From NCBI RefSeq assembly GCF_014898055.3, contig NW_023605305.1, positions 116,160,734 to 116,224,733 on the forward strand: 64,000 bases of DNA, written 5' to 3'. Below, in pieces: positions 54,542 through 64,000 of the stretch. The notes under the pieces are model-generated. The model saw nothing but the letters and a program-made list of their open reading frames with translations, was not told the origin of the DNA and did not search any database. The stretch comes from Talpa occidentalis. Its lineage: Eukaryota; Chordata; Mammalia; Eulipotyphla; Talpidae. The position numbers were made by a program, and so were the translations under genes. How positions within the stretch are numbered: the first letter of the stretch is position 1; every line of letters starts with the position of its first letter.

Positions 54542-57500
54542 ATATTGGGGCTGCCCTATAACAGCCTGATCTTCGCTCCTCAGGGCATCAGGTTAATTCC
54601 CCCAGCCATGCCAGGGACGCCTGATTCTCAGAGCCGAGATCGCACGAGTTTTCTTAAAAACATGCATTTCATTGAAACTACACTCCAGCCCCTCTGGCAA
54701 CCTGCGGGATCGGTGATCCTGGCCTGTGCCCGTGTGGCCACAGCAAGCGGCTGGGCTCTGGGCCTCGCGCCGCTGCCCCGTGGATCCCAGAGTTTCCTTG
54801 CTTGGCCGGGCACAGCCCTTTTCTGAAGAGGAGACGGTGCCACCAGCCCTGGCCGGGCTGCCCGCTCCTAGAGCAGGGGGTGGGGGAGGGCGGGGGGAGT
54901 GCAGCGAAGGAGCACAGCAGCCTGACCACACAGCAGGCCCCGGGACTGTCTTCTTGGCAGCTACGTGCCCCGAGAACACACCCCACTGCCCCGGGCTTGT
55001 TAGATCCAGGCTGAGCCGCAGGAGCAGAGTGACTAACTGGTTTGTTTTTCTAACCCCAGGGAGGGCAGAGGCTACACCAGAAAGCTCCAGGCCATGTGTT
55101 CATTCCTCCGTGCACCTGCCTGCCCGGGGCCTGGGAAGCAACTTTGGGGGTACTTGGGCAGAGAGGAGCCAGGCCAGGAGACACGTCAAGGAGAGGAGAT
55201 GGGGCGGGCCCAGGGGCAGCACAGGAGTGGTGAAGAATACAGAGGGAGGAGGGAACAGCTCTTGAAGATAAACAAAGATCAAGGAAAAGATTCTTTCTAA
55301 AAGCGGCAGAAAACAAACAAACAAAAAGATTTGGACGGTGACATAGAAGAAGAGAAAACATGTGAAAAAATTATTGCCATATTGAATTGAAAAGTACAGG
55401 GCAGTCCACCTTCAGGCACAGCAAGATCCAGGCGCTCAAAGGCTGCCATCAGGGCGCAGAACCCCCCCCCCACCTGTTTTCTTCTTTCCATGGCCTTTGC
55501 CCTTAGCAGGGCACCCTCTCCAGGACACAGGGCACCAGACAGTTGCCCTGGGGGTGCGTTATCCCAGTAGTCAGCAGGCCAGGGAAAAGAAAGCTCTTTT
55601 CTCTTTTTTAACAGCTTCACTAAAAATCCCAAGACTGAGTCTCATTGCCTGAGTCTGGCCCACCCCCGTGGGTTCTCTCTCCTCCCTTATCTGGCTCTCG
55701 CTCTCCTGTCCACTTGAGACCACACTGGCCTCTTTGCCCCGTGTCTCAGAGAGTCTTAGCCCTGGTTGCATGCAAATGCTTGAGTTTCTGACAGGAGCCG
55801 GTGGTGGCTGGAAACTCTCCTCAGACCCCCATGGGCACCTGCTCTGTGCCCTGGTCTCGAGACGCCCCTCCCCTGCCCCCTGTCCGACTCTACTTCTGTC
55901 CACCTTCCTTTGTCGTAGGGACAATGATCCCCAGGCTTGGGCCCCTCATCCTGCCCCATGAGCAGTCTGCCAGAGAGATCTTTCTAGAAGGAAAGTGTAA
56001 TTATGCCTGTCTCTGCTTACAACTTCCTGCTGGCCCCACTGGCCAAGAATAAACCCTGAACCCCAGAGAGCCGGGTGCTGTTCACTCTCCAGGCTCAGCC
56101 TCGGAGACCCTCAGACCCCCACACAGGCCCCACTTCTGGCATGAGCACAGCAGCTTCCTGCCTGGTGCTATTCCAAGGTTGTCAAACCTACAGGGACGCC
56201 TCCTCAGGCCAGCCCCAGCCGCTGCAGGGAGAGAGGAAGGCCCAGCTGGAGACAGAACCAGGACAGATGGGGTGGACCCAAGAGCAGAGCTGGCTGGAAA
56301 TTGCAGGGAGAAACCCACAGCACAGTCGCAGGAATTCTCATTGAACTGGCCAAACCAGATTCTGCTGAGAATCAGGGGAGGGTGAGGACACTGGCGGGTG
56401 TCAGGGTTGGGGGGCAGAGACAGGGAGCCTGTCCTCCCCAAGGGGGCGGTGCTGCCATGGGTCTATGCTGGGATGTCACGAACAGGTGGCAGGTGGCCAA
56501 GTCCAATGTCTCTGAGAAAGAAACCAACCAATTACCAAATGAAGCGAACCCCCATAGTTTAAAAACCAATCAGATCCAGAATTTACTGGCTAGGTATTGA
56601 GAAGTTCTTAATTGTAGGCCCAACTTTAGGTACGGTCGGATCCAGCATTTGGGTGACTCAGGATTTGTTCTCAGTTCTGCTTTCCTTTGTGTGGCTTCAT
56701 TTTCAGGCAGCTCCGCCCATGTGCAGACCCCAGGAGATCCAGGATCTTGAGTTACCACCTGGGCACCTCCATGAAAGAGCATCTCGTCCCCAATGGCTCC
56801 AGCACGAGTCTTGGAAGGGTCCGGCTTGAGTCAGTTCACTGTCGCCCTGGGGCTGGGGAAACCCTGTGGCTGGACTTGGGTCACGGGCTGACTGTGAAGC
56901 TCAGACCATCTCACCACAGTCCCTAGACAGAGACAGGGAGGCGGGGTGCCCACAGGGAGACCGAGGGCTGGGGGAGGGGAGGCCCCACTGGGCAGGCACA
57001 AAACGCAGAGTTTGTCCCCAAGATCATATAGAAAGCAGGAGACAGAGACAGGACTAGAATCCAGCCTTTTTGAATCCCAAAGAAATCCAGTTCCTAAGTC
57101 AAATAGGCTGCACTGTGAGGGCCAGATCTGCATATAAAACCCTCAAGCCTCATGGGATTGCTCAGAAGAATAATGAGGAGTATGGAGGTGGAGGGCTGGC
57201 AAAAACAGACACTTCCTGTTCCTATGAGAAGCCCAGACGCTGGGAATTGGAAGGCCACCAAGTCTAACTCTCCATTTGCTGCCATATCCTCTCCAGGTGG
57301 CTGGCCAGCCTCTGCACACGCTGCCAGGGCGGGAAACATGCCCTTCCTGAAGCAGGCATTCTGCAATCCCTCTGACCATTAAAAATAAACATTTTTATTT
57401 TGGATCCAAATATGTTTTCCTGTAACTTCTACCTCCTTTTCCGGGGAGTCTCAGAGAACAAGTCAAACTCTTTGGAATGACCTCTCTTGCTGCCCTCAGC

Positions 57501-57611
57501 ACATGGAGGCTGAGGGTCAGGAAAACGTGGCCGTCTACTAGCAGTCAAGGGGCATGTGATCCAATGCAAGTGTGGGAGTAAAAGCAATTTGCATGTCACA
57601 GAGAGGACCCC
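54542..57611. other. Intergenic, no gene seen
   Basis: Unique-looking sequence with modest GC. An A-rich patch lies near 55305-55330. No open frame here has protein-like composition or splice-compatible context that I recognise. Confidence 0.5.
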
Positions 57612-57770
57612 ACTGTCACCCCCACCATCATCACCCCATCACCACCATCTCCCCATCATCATGACCCCATCACCCCACTACCCCATCACCACCATCTCAT
57701 CACCCCATCACCATCATCACCCCATCATCACTCACACCCCCCCATTACACTTATCACCACTTCATCCTCC
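57612..57770. repeat. (CATCAC)n-like simple repeat
   Basis: An imperfect array of CAT and CACC/CCCATCA units, C/A-rich on the plus strand, about 159 bp. It is internally irregular, consistent with an old microsatellite. Confidence 0.9.
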
Positions 57771-58400
57771 CCGTGACCCCGGCATCCCGGGCAGCCAGGC
57801 CGTCGCACACCAGGCGCTGTTCTGGCGGCGCCATCTACCTTCATCCCTAACTCACCCTGAGGCAGACGCTGTCATGGCTTCGCCGCACAGATGAAAACAC
57901 AGAGGCCGCCGGAGCTGCGTGGCACCACTCGGCTGATTCCAGAGGCAGAGTCGGGAGCGGCCGTTGGCCGGATCCCCAGGAGCGTGTGCCCTGTCCAGGG
58001 AGCCGCCGGGAGTGCGGTGAGGATGGATGGTTCAGCCGCGAGGCTCAAGCGGGCGGCCACGCGTGGTCCTCTGCTCTCTTCCACGGTTGCTGAGCCGTTC
58101 CTGGGCGTCCAGTGTGCCAGAGTCAGCCCAGAGACACCCCCAGCCAAAGGGCCCCTCGAGGCCAAGTCTCCAGTGGAGGGTGTTTTCCAAACGGCCCCTG
58201 GCCCGCAGGCAGCTCTCAAGATGGGGGTGCCCGGGACGTGGGAGGGGCCGCCCTAGCGACTCGGACGGGGACCGTGTTCCAGGGAGGGCGAGTGTCTAGA
58301 GCCGGCACCCTGCTGCGGCCGCCTCTCACTCGGCCTGAAACTCATACAGAGGCGTCAAAGGGCCGAGTGCTCTGGGGACTGTGTTGTCAAAAGGGACTTA
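57771..58400. other. Intergenic, MIR-like scrap
   Basis: A MIR-like phrase ('cagatgaaaacacagaggcc') sits near 57888-57910. The remainder is GC-rich unique DNA with no recognised gene. Confidence 0.45.
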
Positions 58401-58414
58401 AGAAGTAAGGTTTG

Positions 58415-58724
58415 GGGCCTCCCCTGTGGCGCAGCGGTTGAGCGCTGGGTTGCGAAGCTGCCCGCGGCCTCTGCGGCGCCGGCTCGATCCCCGGCTGCTC
58501 CCCGGCCACCGGAGGAGGGTCCCACATGGCGCGCGGACCTCTCCTGCCGCCCGCTGCTCCCCTCAGCAGTGTCCTTCGGTCCTTCTGCCTGCTCTGCTCC
58601 CCGCTCTGGCTCTGGTGAATTCTCTCACCCTCCCGCGCTTCTGACTGTACCAGTGCTTGTATGAATGAATGAATGAATGAATGAATGAATAAATAAATAA
58701 ATAAATAAATCTTAAAAAAAAAAA
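58415..58724 (+). repeat. tRNA-derived SINE, younger subfamily
   Basis: Full length with A-box-like TGGCGCAGCGG and B-box-like GGCTCGATCCC, a (GAAT)n then (AAAT)n tail and terminal A run. The direct repeat AGAAGTAAGG plus TTTG/CTTG at 58401-58414 and 58725-58738 is a near-perfect target-site duplication, so insertion was recent. Confidence 0.95.
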
Positions 58725-58738
58725 AGAAGTAAGGCTTG

Positions 58739-60800
58739 TAGATCAAACTCAGTTCTTAATTGAATCAGGAAAGCTGGGGAAAAATTAAAAGGGCGTCTGA
58801 TGAACCAGCAGGAACACATTTTGAATACGCAGATTGAAAAGGAAGGGCAGGGCAGGCCAACCGCTGCCTCTGCACAGCAGCTAAGCCTGGAGGAAACAAA
58901 GCAGGAAGCGACTGGAGCCACAAACCCCATTTTGGAAGACACATGGTCTTCCGTCTGTCTGTCCTTCCACTTAATTCACCCACATTTCATTCATCTCCGC
59001 CGTCAGCGCGTAGCCGGAAGGCGGCTCCGGCTGCTGGGACTGGGTTAAGCTGAGAAGCAGGAGGCCAGGCGCCGGCCCTGGGGGGAGCTGGTCATCGCCC
59101 CGTGGATGCCAGGGTGGCTGCCTGGCCCCAGCACCCAGCCGTCTCCCCACCCTCCCAGCCCGGACCCCCTACTCTTCTGGGGAGACCCACGAGGGGTCGC
59201 TTTAGTAAGCTCCAGCCTCTGCGCCCCAGCGTTTCTGACTCTAGAGCTGACTGGTTTGGGACTGATGGGCGGGAAGGGCCCTGTTTCTGCTCCCTAGTCT
59301 CCAGGGGGCCTTGGGGGAGAGGATTCCATTCCTGCATGGAAGGAAATGGGGGTTCAGAGGCTTTCCTCCTCTGGCTTCCCCGACCCCCAGGTTGTTTCGG
59401 CCACTCTCAAGCCGGGTACCGCTGAGTAAACTGCTTAAACTCTCTGCTCCCCAGTTCCATCACGTGTGAAACAGAACGACGGAAGTTTTTATTGAGAAAT
59501 GCGTGTGCCGCGCTTACCGCAGCGCCGGAAAATAACCCACACTGGGCGGGCCCGGACTCGAGCCGGTGCCAGAGCGCGTGGCCCGTTTTCCGTAGCGTCC
59601 CCTTGTGTCACCGTGCCCTTGAGAGGCACTTAGCCTGGTACCGCCTCCCGCGTGCCACAGGGCTGGGCCACTCCTGCTGCTGCTCCCCGCGTGCGCCTGG
59701 GCCACGGGCGTAGAACAGGGCCTCGAAGAGCACTTGTTCAATAGGGCAACAGATGAGCTTCTTTCCACGCCCCTGCAGACCGTGGCGGCCAGCGGGCTGA
59801 TGGCCCCGCGTCTGCTCCTGGGCCGCCAGCGCAGACTCTTTGCTGGCGCCGCCCTAAGAAGGAGCCTTACGAGTCAGAGGGAGAGGAGGAGAAGCTGGAG
59901 GAGAAACTGTGGCTCAGCTGGGGCCTGCCCCAGGGTCAGGGAGCCAGAGAGGAGGGAGCGGGAGACAGAGACAGAGACAGAGACCACACTCCGCTTCAGA
60001 GACAGAGAGACACTCAGGAGAGCGGCAGCGAGGTGAGCTGGGCAGGAACCAGCTCTGGGCTGCCAGAGGCAGAGGTTGCTCCCCGGGGAAGGAGGGAAGC
60101 CGGGGCTTGAACTGGCAGCTGAGGGTCTGGAGAGACAGAGGGGCAGAGAGCGGGCCAGCGTGCCCGGCGGCTTGGCTTATGCCCGTGGAGCCCAGCCCCG
60201 CGCTTCTTGAGGCCAAGCCCATGGCTTTGGGACAATGGGGTGGGGGTCAGAGGGTGCAGGGGTGCAGGCTGTCTGCGCTGATGGGACATGGGGTGACGGA
60301 GCCAGGGGATCACGTCTGGAGGACTGAGGTGCCTGGGCCCTTCTTCTGGAAGCCGCACAAGAGGTCTGGGCAGAAGCCCCCCGCCATGGCTGGCCTTCCT
60401 CCCTCGCCCTCCCTCCCTCCTCCCGGCCTTCCTTCTGCTCCTCCCTCCTTTCTGCCACCCCAGCTGCCCCTTCAGCCAGTTCAAGGCCACCGGGGAGGCA
60501 GAGACAAAGCAGGACATGAGAAGCCCTCAGCGTGTGGTGCGCAGAGCAGGAGCAGAGAGCAGGGTGGGGGGTGGAGGTGTGTGTGAAGCTTTTTATGCAG
60601 ATCTGTGCACACACATTCTGGAGCCCCCCGCCCCCCATGAGCCCCAGGAGTGTGATCCACTCAGGAGCTTCTTGGGGAGGCAGGCGCTCTGGACTGAGAC
60701 GCTCCTGAGAGCTGCAGAGAAGAGGCTGCCCAGGCGGGGGCAGTTCCCACACAAAACACTGCCTCTGGCTTCTGACACTCACTCCAAGTGTCAAACTGTT
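58739..60800. other. Intergenic, GA- and pyrimidine-rich tracts
   Basis: A MIR-like phrase lies at about 59405-59480. A GAGACA-type repeat (AGACAGAGACAGAGACAGAG) occurs at 59963-59985, and a CCTCCCTCC-type pyrimidine tract at about 60400-60460. No exon was recognised. Confidence 0.5.
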
Positions 60801-60811
60801 TCTAATGGCTT

Positions 60812-60982
60812 TTTTTTTTTTTTAAAGATTTATTTATTTATTTATACAAGCACTGGGTACGGTCAGAAGCGCGGGAGGGTAAGAGAATTCACCAGAGCCA
60901 GAGCGGGGAGCAGAACAGGCAGAAGGACCGAAGGACACTACTGAGGGGAGCAGCGGGCGCAGCAGGAGAGGTCTGCGTGCCA
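60812..60982 (-). repeat. tRNA-derived SINE, 5'-truncated, minus
   Basis: Read on the minus strand it carries the younger-subfamily middle and tail, including 'cagtgcttgtataaataaat' and a long terminal A run, but lacks the tRNA head. It is flanked by TCTAATGGCTT at 60801-60811 and 60983-60993, a target-site duplication, so truncation happened at insertion. Confidence 0.93.
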
Positions 60983-60993
60983 TCTAATGGCTT

Positions 60994-61748
60994 CTTGAGC
61001 AGCAAAATCCTCTTTTGCCCAAAGGAGGCTTTAAATGGGACCCTGGTGGAGAATAAAGGAAAAGAAGCTTCCCCGGGAGTAGGGGGAGTGTGGAGCCCCC
61101 TCGGAGAGGTGCTCCCTGTACCGCCTCAGGCAGCAGGGGCTTGGCCTGGATGAAGCCCTTTGCCACCCGCGGGCGAGCTCCTCCTTACCCTGCTGCACCT
61201 ACAGCCCTTCTACTCAGTGGGGCGCCTGGGCTCAGCGCAGTCCTGTTCTGGGGGCCTGTCTTCCTCCTCAGGGGATTCTTAGCATCTGCTTGACCTGCTG
61301 AGGCCTTGACAGCGCTCGCCGCCCATGGCCAGGTTCACCCAGTCATTAGGGACTGCAAAACCCTGATGTTCTTCTTCGTTTATAGACCAGAATGCTTCCA
61401 GAAAGAGAAACATCACCTCGGTTTTTTCACATTTGCAGCAGAAAACACAGACTTCATGGTTGATTCATTCCATGTCTTCACCAGTTTTCAAAGCAGTGAG
61501 TTGGCGACCTGGCAGTCCTGGGGTTCAGGCGGCCTCGTTTTGTTTCACCACGAATTTGGGGCTTTAATGTAACGAATGGGTTTTGAGACGCCGTCCTGGG
61601 GGTGCTCTGGTCACTGCGAGCTCGGCCGCCACAAGCTCTCCTTCCTGCACGCCGCCGAGTCCCCTGAGTGTGTCCTGAGTGCTGTGTCCTCTCGCTCCAG
61701 GAGGGAGCACCAGGCGCCTCTTGCATATGAATCAGCTGCTTCTGCAAG
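60994..61748. other. Intergenic, no gene seen
   Basis: Unique sequence between two SINEs of opposite orientation. No coding or RNA feature was recognised. Confidence 0.45.
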
Positions 61749-61760
61749 AGTCCCCTACCC

Positions 61761-62071
61761 GGGGCCTCCCCGGTGGCGCAGCGGTTGAGCGCTGGGTTGC
61801 GAGGCTGCCCGCAGCCTCTGCAGCGCCAGTTCGATCCCCGGCTGCTCCCCGGCCACCGGGGGAGGGTCCCACATGGCGCGCAGACCTCTCCTGCCGCCCG
61901 CTGCTCCCCTCAGCAGTGTCCTTCGGTCCTTCTGCCTGCTCTGCTCCCCGCTCTGGCTCTGGTGAATCCTCTCACCCTCCCGCGCTTCTGACTGTACCCA
62001 GTGCTTGTATAAACAAAACAAACAAACAAATAAATAAATAAAACATGCCTCTATTAAAAAAAAAAAAAAAA
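61761..62071 (+). repeat. tRNA-derived SINE, younger subfamily
   Basis: A full-length copy beginning GGGGCCTCCCCGGTGGCGCA with B-box-like AGTTCGATCCC and an (ACAA)n/(ATAA)n tail ending in a run of about 17 A. The 12-bp target-site duplication AGTCCCCTACCC is exact at 61749-61760 and 62072-62083. The long A run and exact duplication point to a young insertion. Confidence 0.96.
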
Positions 62072-62089
62072 AGTCCCCTACCCGCTTCT

Positions 62090-64000
62090 CCCTGGCTCTG
62101 TCCCGAGCGTCTCGTGGCTTTAGTGCGTCTCCTCATGAGTAGGCTTGCAAAGCGCCTTTCAGTTTGCTGGTCATTTGTTTATCTGTCTTTGAGAACTGTC
62201 CACTGGTTTTGCTCATTTTTAGAAACAGGAGTTACGTTACTCATCGAGTTCTAGATTCTTCTGTGGTCCAGATAAAAGCTGTGTCTCTTGGGCGCCTTGT
62301 GATATTTTCTCCTACCTAAGCTCTTCATTCTCTTTTTGGTGCCTTTTAATGAGCAGAAGGTTTGATTTTGAGGAAGATAAACTTATCCGTATTCTATGGT
62401 AAGTGCTCTCAGTGTCCTGCCCAGGAAACCGTGGCTCCTCAGTCGGCTTCGGCCTGTTGCTTGCACAGCCTGTCTTCACCTTGACTTACTTTACTTTCAA
62501 CCTTATCTGCGCTTCTAGGTCTCGAGCATTTCTTGGTGACAGCATGTGATTGGGTCTTGCTTTTCTATCCTGTCTGTCTGAGAATTGGGGTGTTCCTGTT
62601 ACTTGCGTTTCATGGAAGGTCTTGTAATTATTGATACGTTTGCTTGAAGACTGCCATCCTGCTATTTGCTTTGCATTTGCTCCTCCTTTTTACCTCCTTT
62701 CCTACAGCCTTGTGAACTGATTATTTTGAGTATTCTATTTTATTTCTTGTGTTGGCTTTTTAGCTAGACCTCTCAGATTTATATTTAGTGACTGATTTAT
62801 GGAACACATAGGAATCCTTAATCTGTCATGGTCTACCTGGAATTAACACCGTATCAATTCACGTTAATATGAAAAAGTGATTACAATACATTCCCACTTA
62901 CCACCTACCCATCCTTTCTGTCAATATTATACATTTTACGGATGGTCTCACTCATAGCAGGAATTTAAAAAACCTAAATAAGGGACCAGGAAAAAGACTA
63001 ATTAATACAAAGTAAAAATCAAAATCAACAAGCAACTATAAACCAGAGACACACTATGGGCGTGAGGGGAGAGGAGAGGAAGGATTAGGGTCAAAATAAG
63101 GGGGGGTGCAATTGTATGGGGAATATAACCAAAATGAAAAGGCATACGTTGTGCAAAAATGAAAAATGATGTAAGAATTATATAAAATAAAATATTACAA
63201 AAAATTATACATTTTGCTTCCACATGTTATAAACGCCACAATACATTGTTGCTTTAAATCACCCTTTAGAATTAAAAAAAAAAATTAAGAAACAAGAAAC
63301 CATTTACATATCTCTATATACAGCTCTGTTTATCCAACTAGATCAGTGTCTCATCTGAAGAGCTTTAGTATTTCTTGCAGAGCAGATCTGCTGAGGACAA
63401 ATTTGCTCAACTTTATTCTTCTGAAAAGTGTCTTTATTTTGCTTTCAAACGAAGGTCATTTCCCTGGATGTAGAATTCTAGGTTGCCAGGGTTGTTCTCT
63501 TTCCCCCTTGCTCGTTCAACATAGTATTATGCACCCCCAGCTAATTAAAAATTATTTATTCAAAGCAATAAATAAAAGTGGGTGTCTTACCATTTTTGTC
63601 CAGTGCGGAGTGTACTCCATGGCCAAGGTCACGTCTAAGATGCTCTTGTAGCTTTGGTTTAAGCAACTTAACCATGATGTGCTTGTAAGCGCCCTGCTTG
63701 GTAATCCCTGAGCTCTTTGAAGTAGAATGATATTTTTCAACAAATCTTTCAACAAATCCGAAGAGAAAAAATTGCCCATTATTTCTTCAAATGTCTTTTA
63801 CTTATTCCCCTACTTCTGCAACTCTAATAAAATACACACCGATAGACAGACCGCTTGAGATTTCCCCAACAGTCACGGCACCTTCATCTTGAGTCTCACC
63901 CTCTCTGTGCGCTACTCTGGGTGGATTCTACCGTCATAAAGTCAAGGTCACTGGTCTTCCCCCTGCAGTGCCGGCTTTCTATGTGCTTGTTCTTTCATTT
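62090..64000 (-). mobile_element. Long L1 relic, continues off the right edge
   Basis: AT-rich DNA matching the antisense of L1 5' regions. Plus-strand phrases in order are 'gccttttaatgagcagaagg', 'tgattgggtcttgcttttct', 'gtaattattgatacgtttgc', 'tataaacgccacaatacatt', 'tttcttgcagagcagatctg' and 'gtagaattctaggttgccag'. Old and non-coding. A nested insertion interrupts it at about 62939-63203. Confidence 0.75.
62939..63203 (+). mobile_element. Nested 5'-truncated L1-like insertion
   Basis: About 265 bp that starts with a 'tggtctcactcatagcagga' L1 3' phrase and ends AAATAAAATATTACAAAAA. It interrupts the older L1 between 'tattatacattttac' (about 62927-62940) and 'aattatacattttgc' (about 63202-63216). 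The shared ATTATACATTTT is the likely target-site duplication. It is nested in the opposite orientation to its host. Confidence 0.6.

Noticed and set aside
57612..57770. CRISPR-like regular spacing in CATCAC repeats
   Set aside because: It is an irregular eukaryotic microsatellite without distinct spacers or cas genes.
57771..64000. The neighbouring gene MFAP3 at the right end
   Set aside because: Gene order would place MFAP3 further upstream of GALNT10, but no coding exon of it is recognisable here; the right end is L1 relic.

Overview
This window is vertebrate, almost certainly placental-mammal, nuclear DNA. It carries one interrupted gene with GT-AG introns, CpG islands, old L2/MIR/L1 fragments, and a tRNA-derived SINE with A-rich tails and target-site duplications. 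The SINE is neither Alu, B1/B2, canid SINEC, Ves nor ERE in type. It suggests a lineage outside primates and rodents, perhaps a laurasiatherian, but I cannot name the species. The locus is compact and GC-rich.

The only protein gene I can support is GALNT10 (polypeptide N-acetylgalactosaminyltransferase 10), on the minus strand. All 12 coding exons are present, from the ATG at 49189-49187 to the stop at 11493-11491. Joined, they give 1788 nt, or 595 codons plus stop, with every junction in phase and every intron GT-AG. The protein is a type II Golgi enzyme: short cytosolic tail, signal anchor, stem, GT27 catalytic domain with intact DxH and WGGE motifs, and a C-terminal ricin-type lectin domain. 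A CpG island at about 48.76-49.74 kb covers its promoter and first exon.

Layout: 1-600 is a second CpG island with two inverted CCAAT boxes. From mammalian gene order (GALNT10 followed by SAP30L on the same strand) it is probably the SAP30L promoter, with that gene running off the left edge. 0.6-8.5 kb is intergenic with L2, MIR, SINE and (TG)n. About 8.5-11.49 kb is probably GALNT10 3' UTR and flank. 11.49-49.19 kb is GALNT10; intron 10 holds a degraded L1 carrying two oppositely oriented SINEs, intron 4 an L1 relic, and intron 1 an L1 relic, two SINEs and a 14-bp minisatellite. 49.2-64 kb is upstream intergenic DNA with L2/MIR pieces, a likely solo LTR, three SINEs and, from about 62.1 kb to the right edge, an AT-rich L1 relic with a nested insertion.

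I found no evidence for an undescribed gene system. The items worth checking are the promoter assignment, the two SINE inverted-repeat pairs, the tandem repeats, and small lineage differences in GALNT10. Comparisons with the human protein are from memory.
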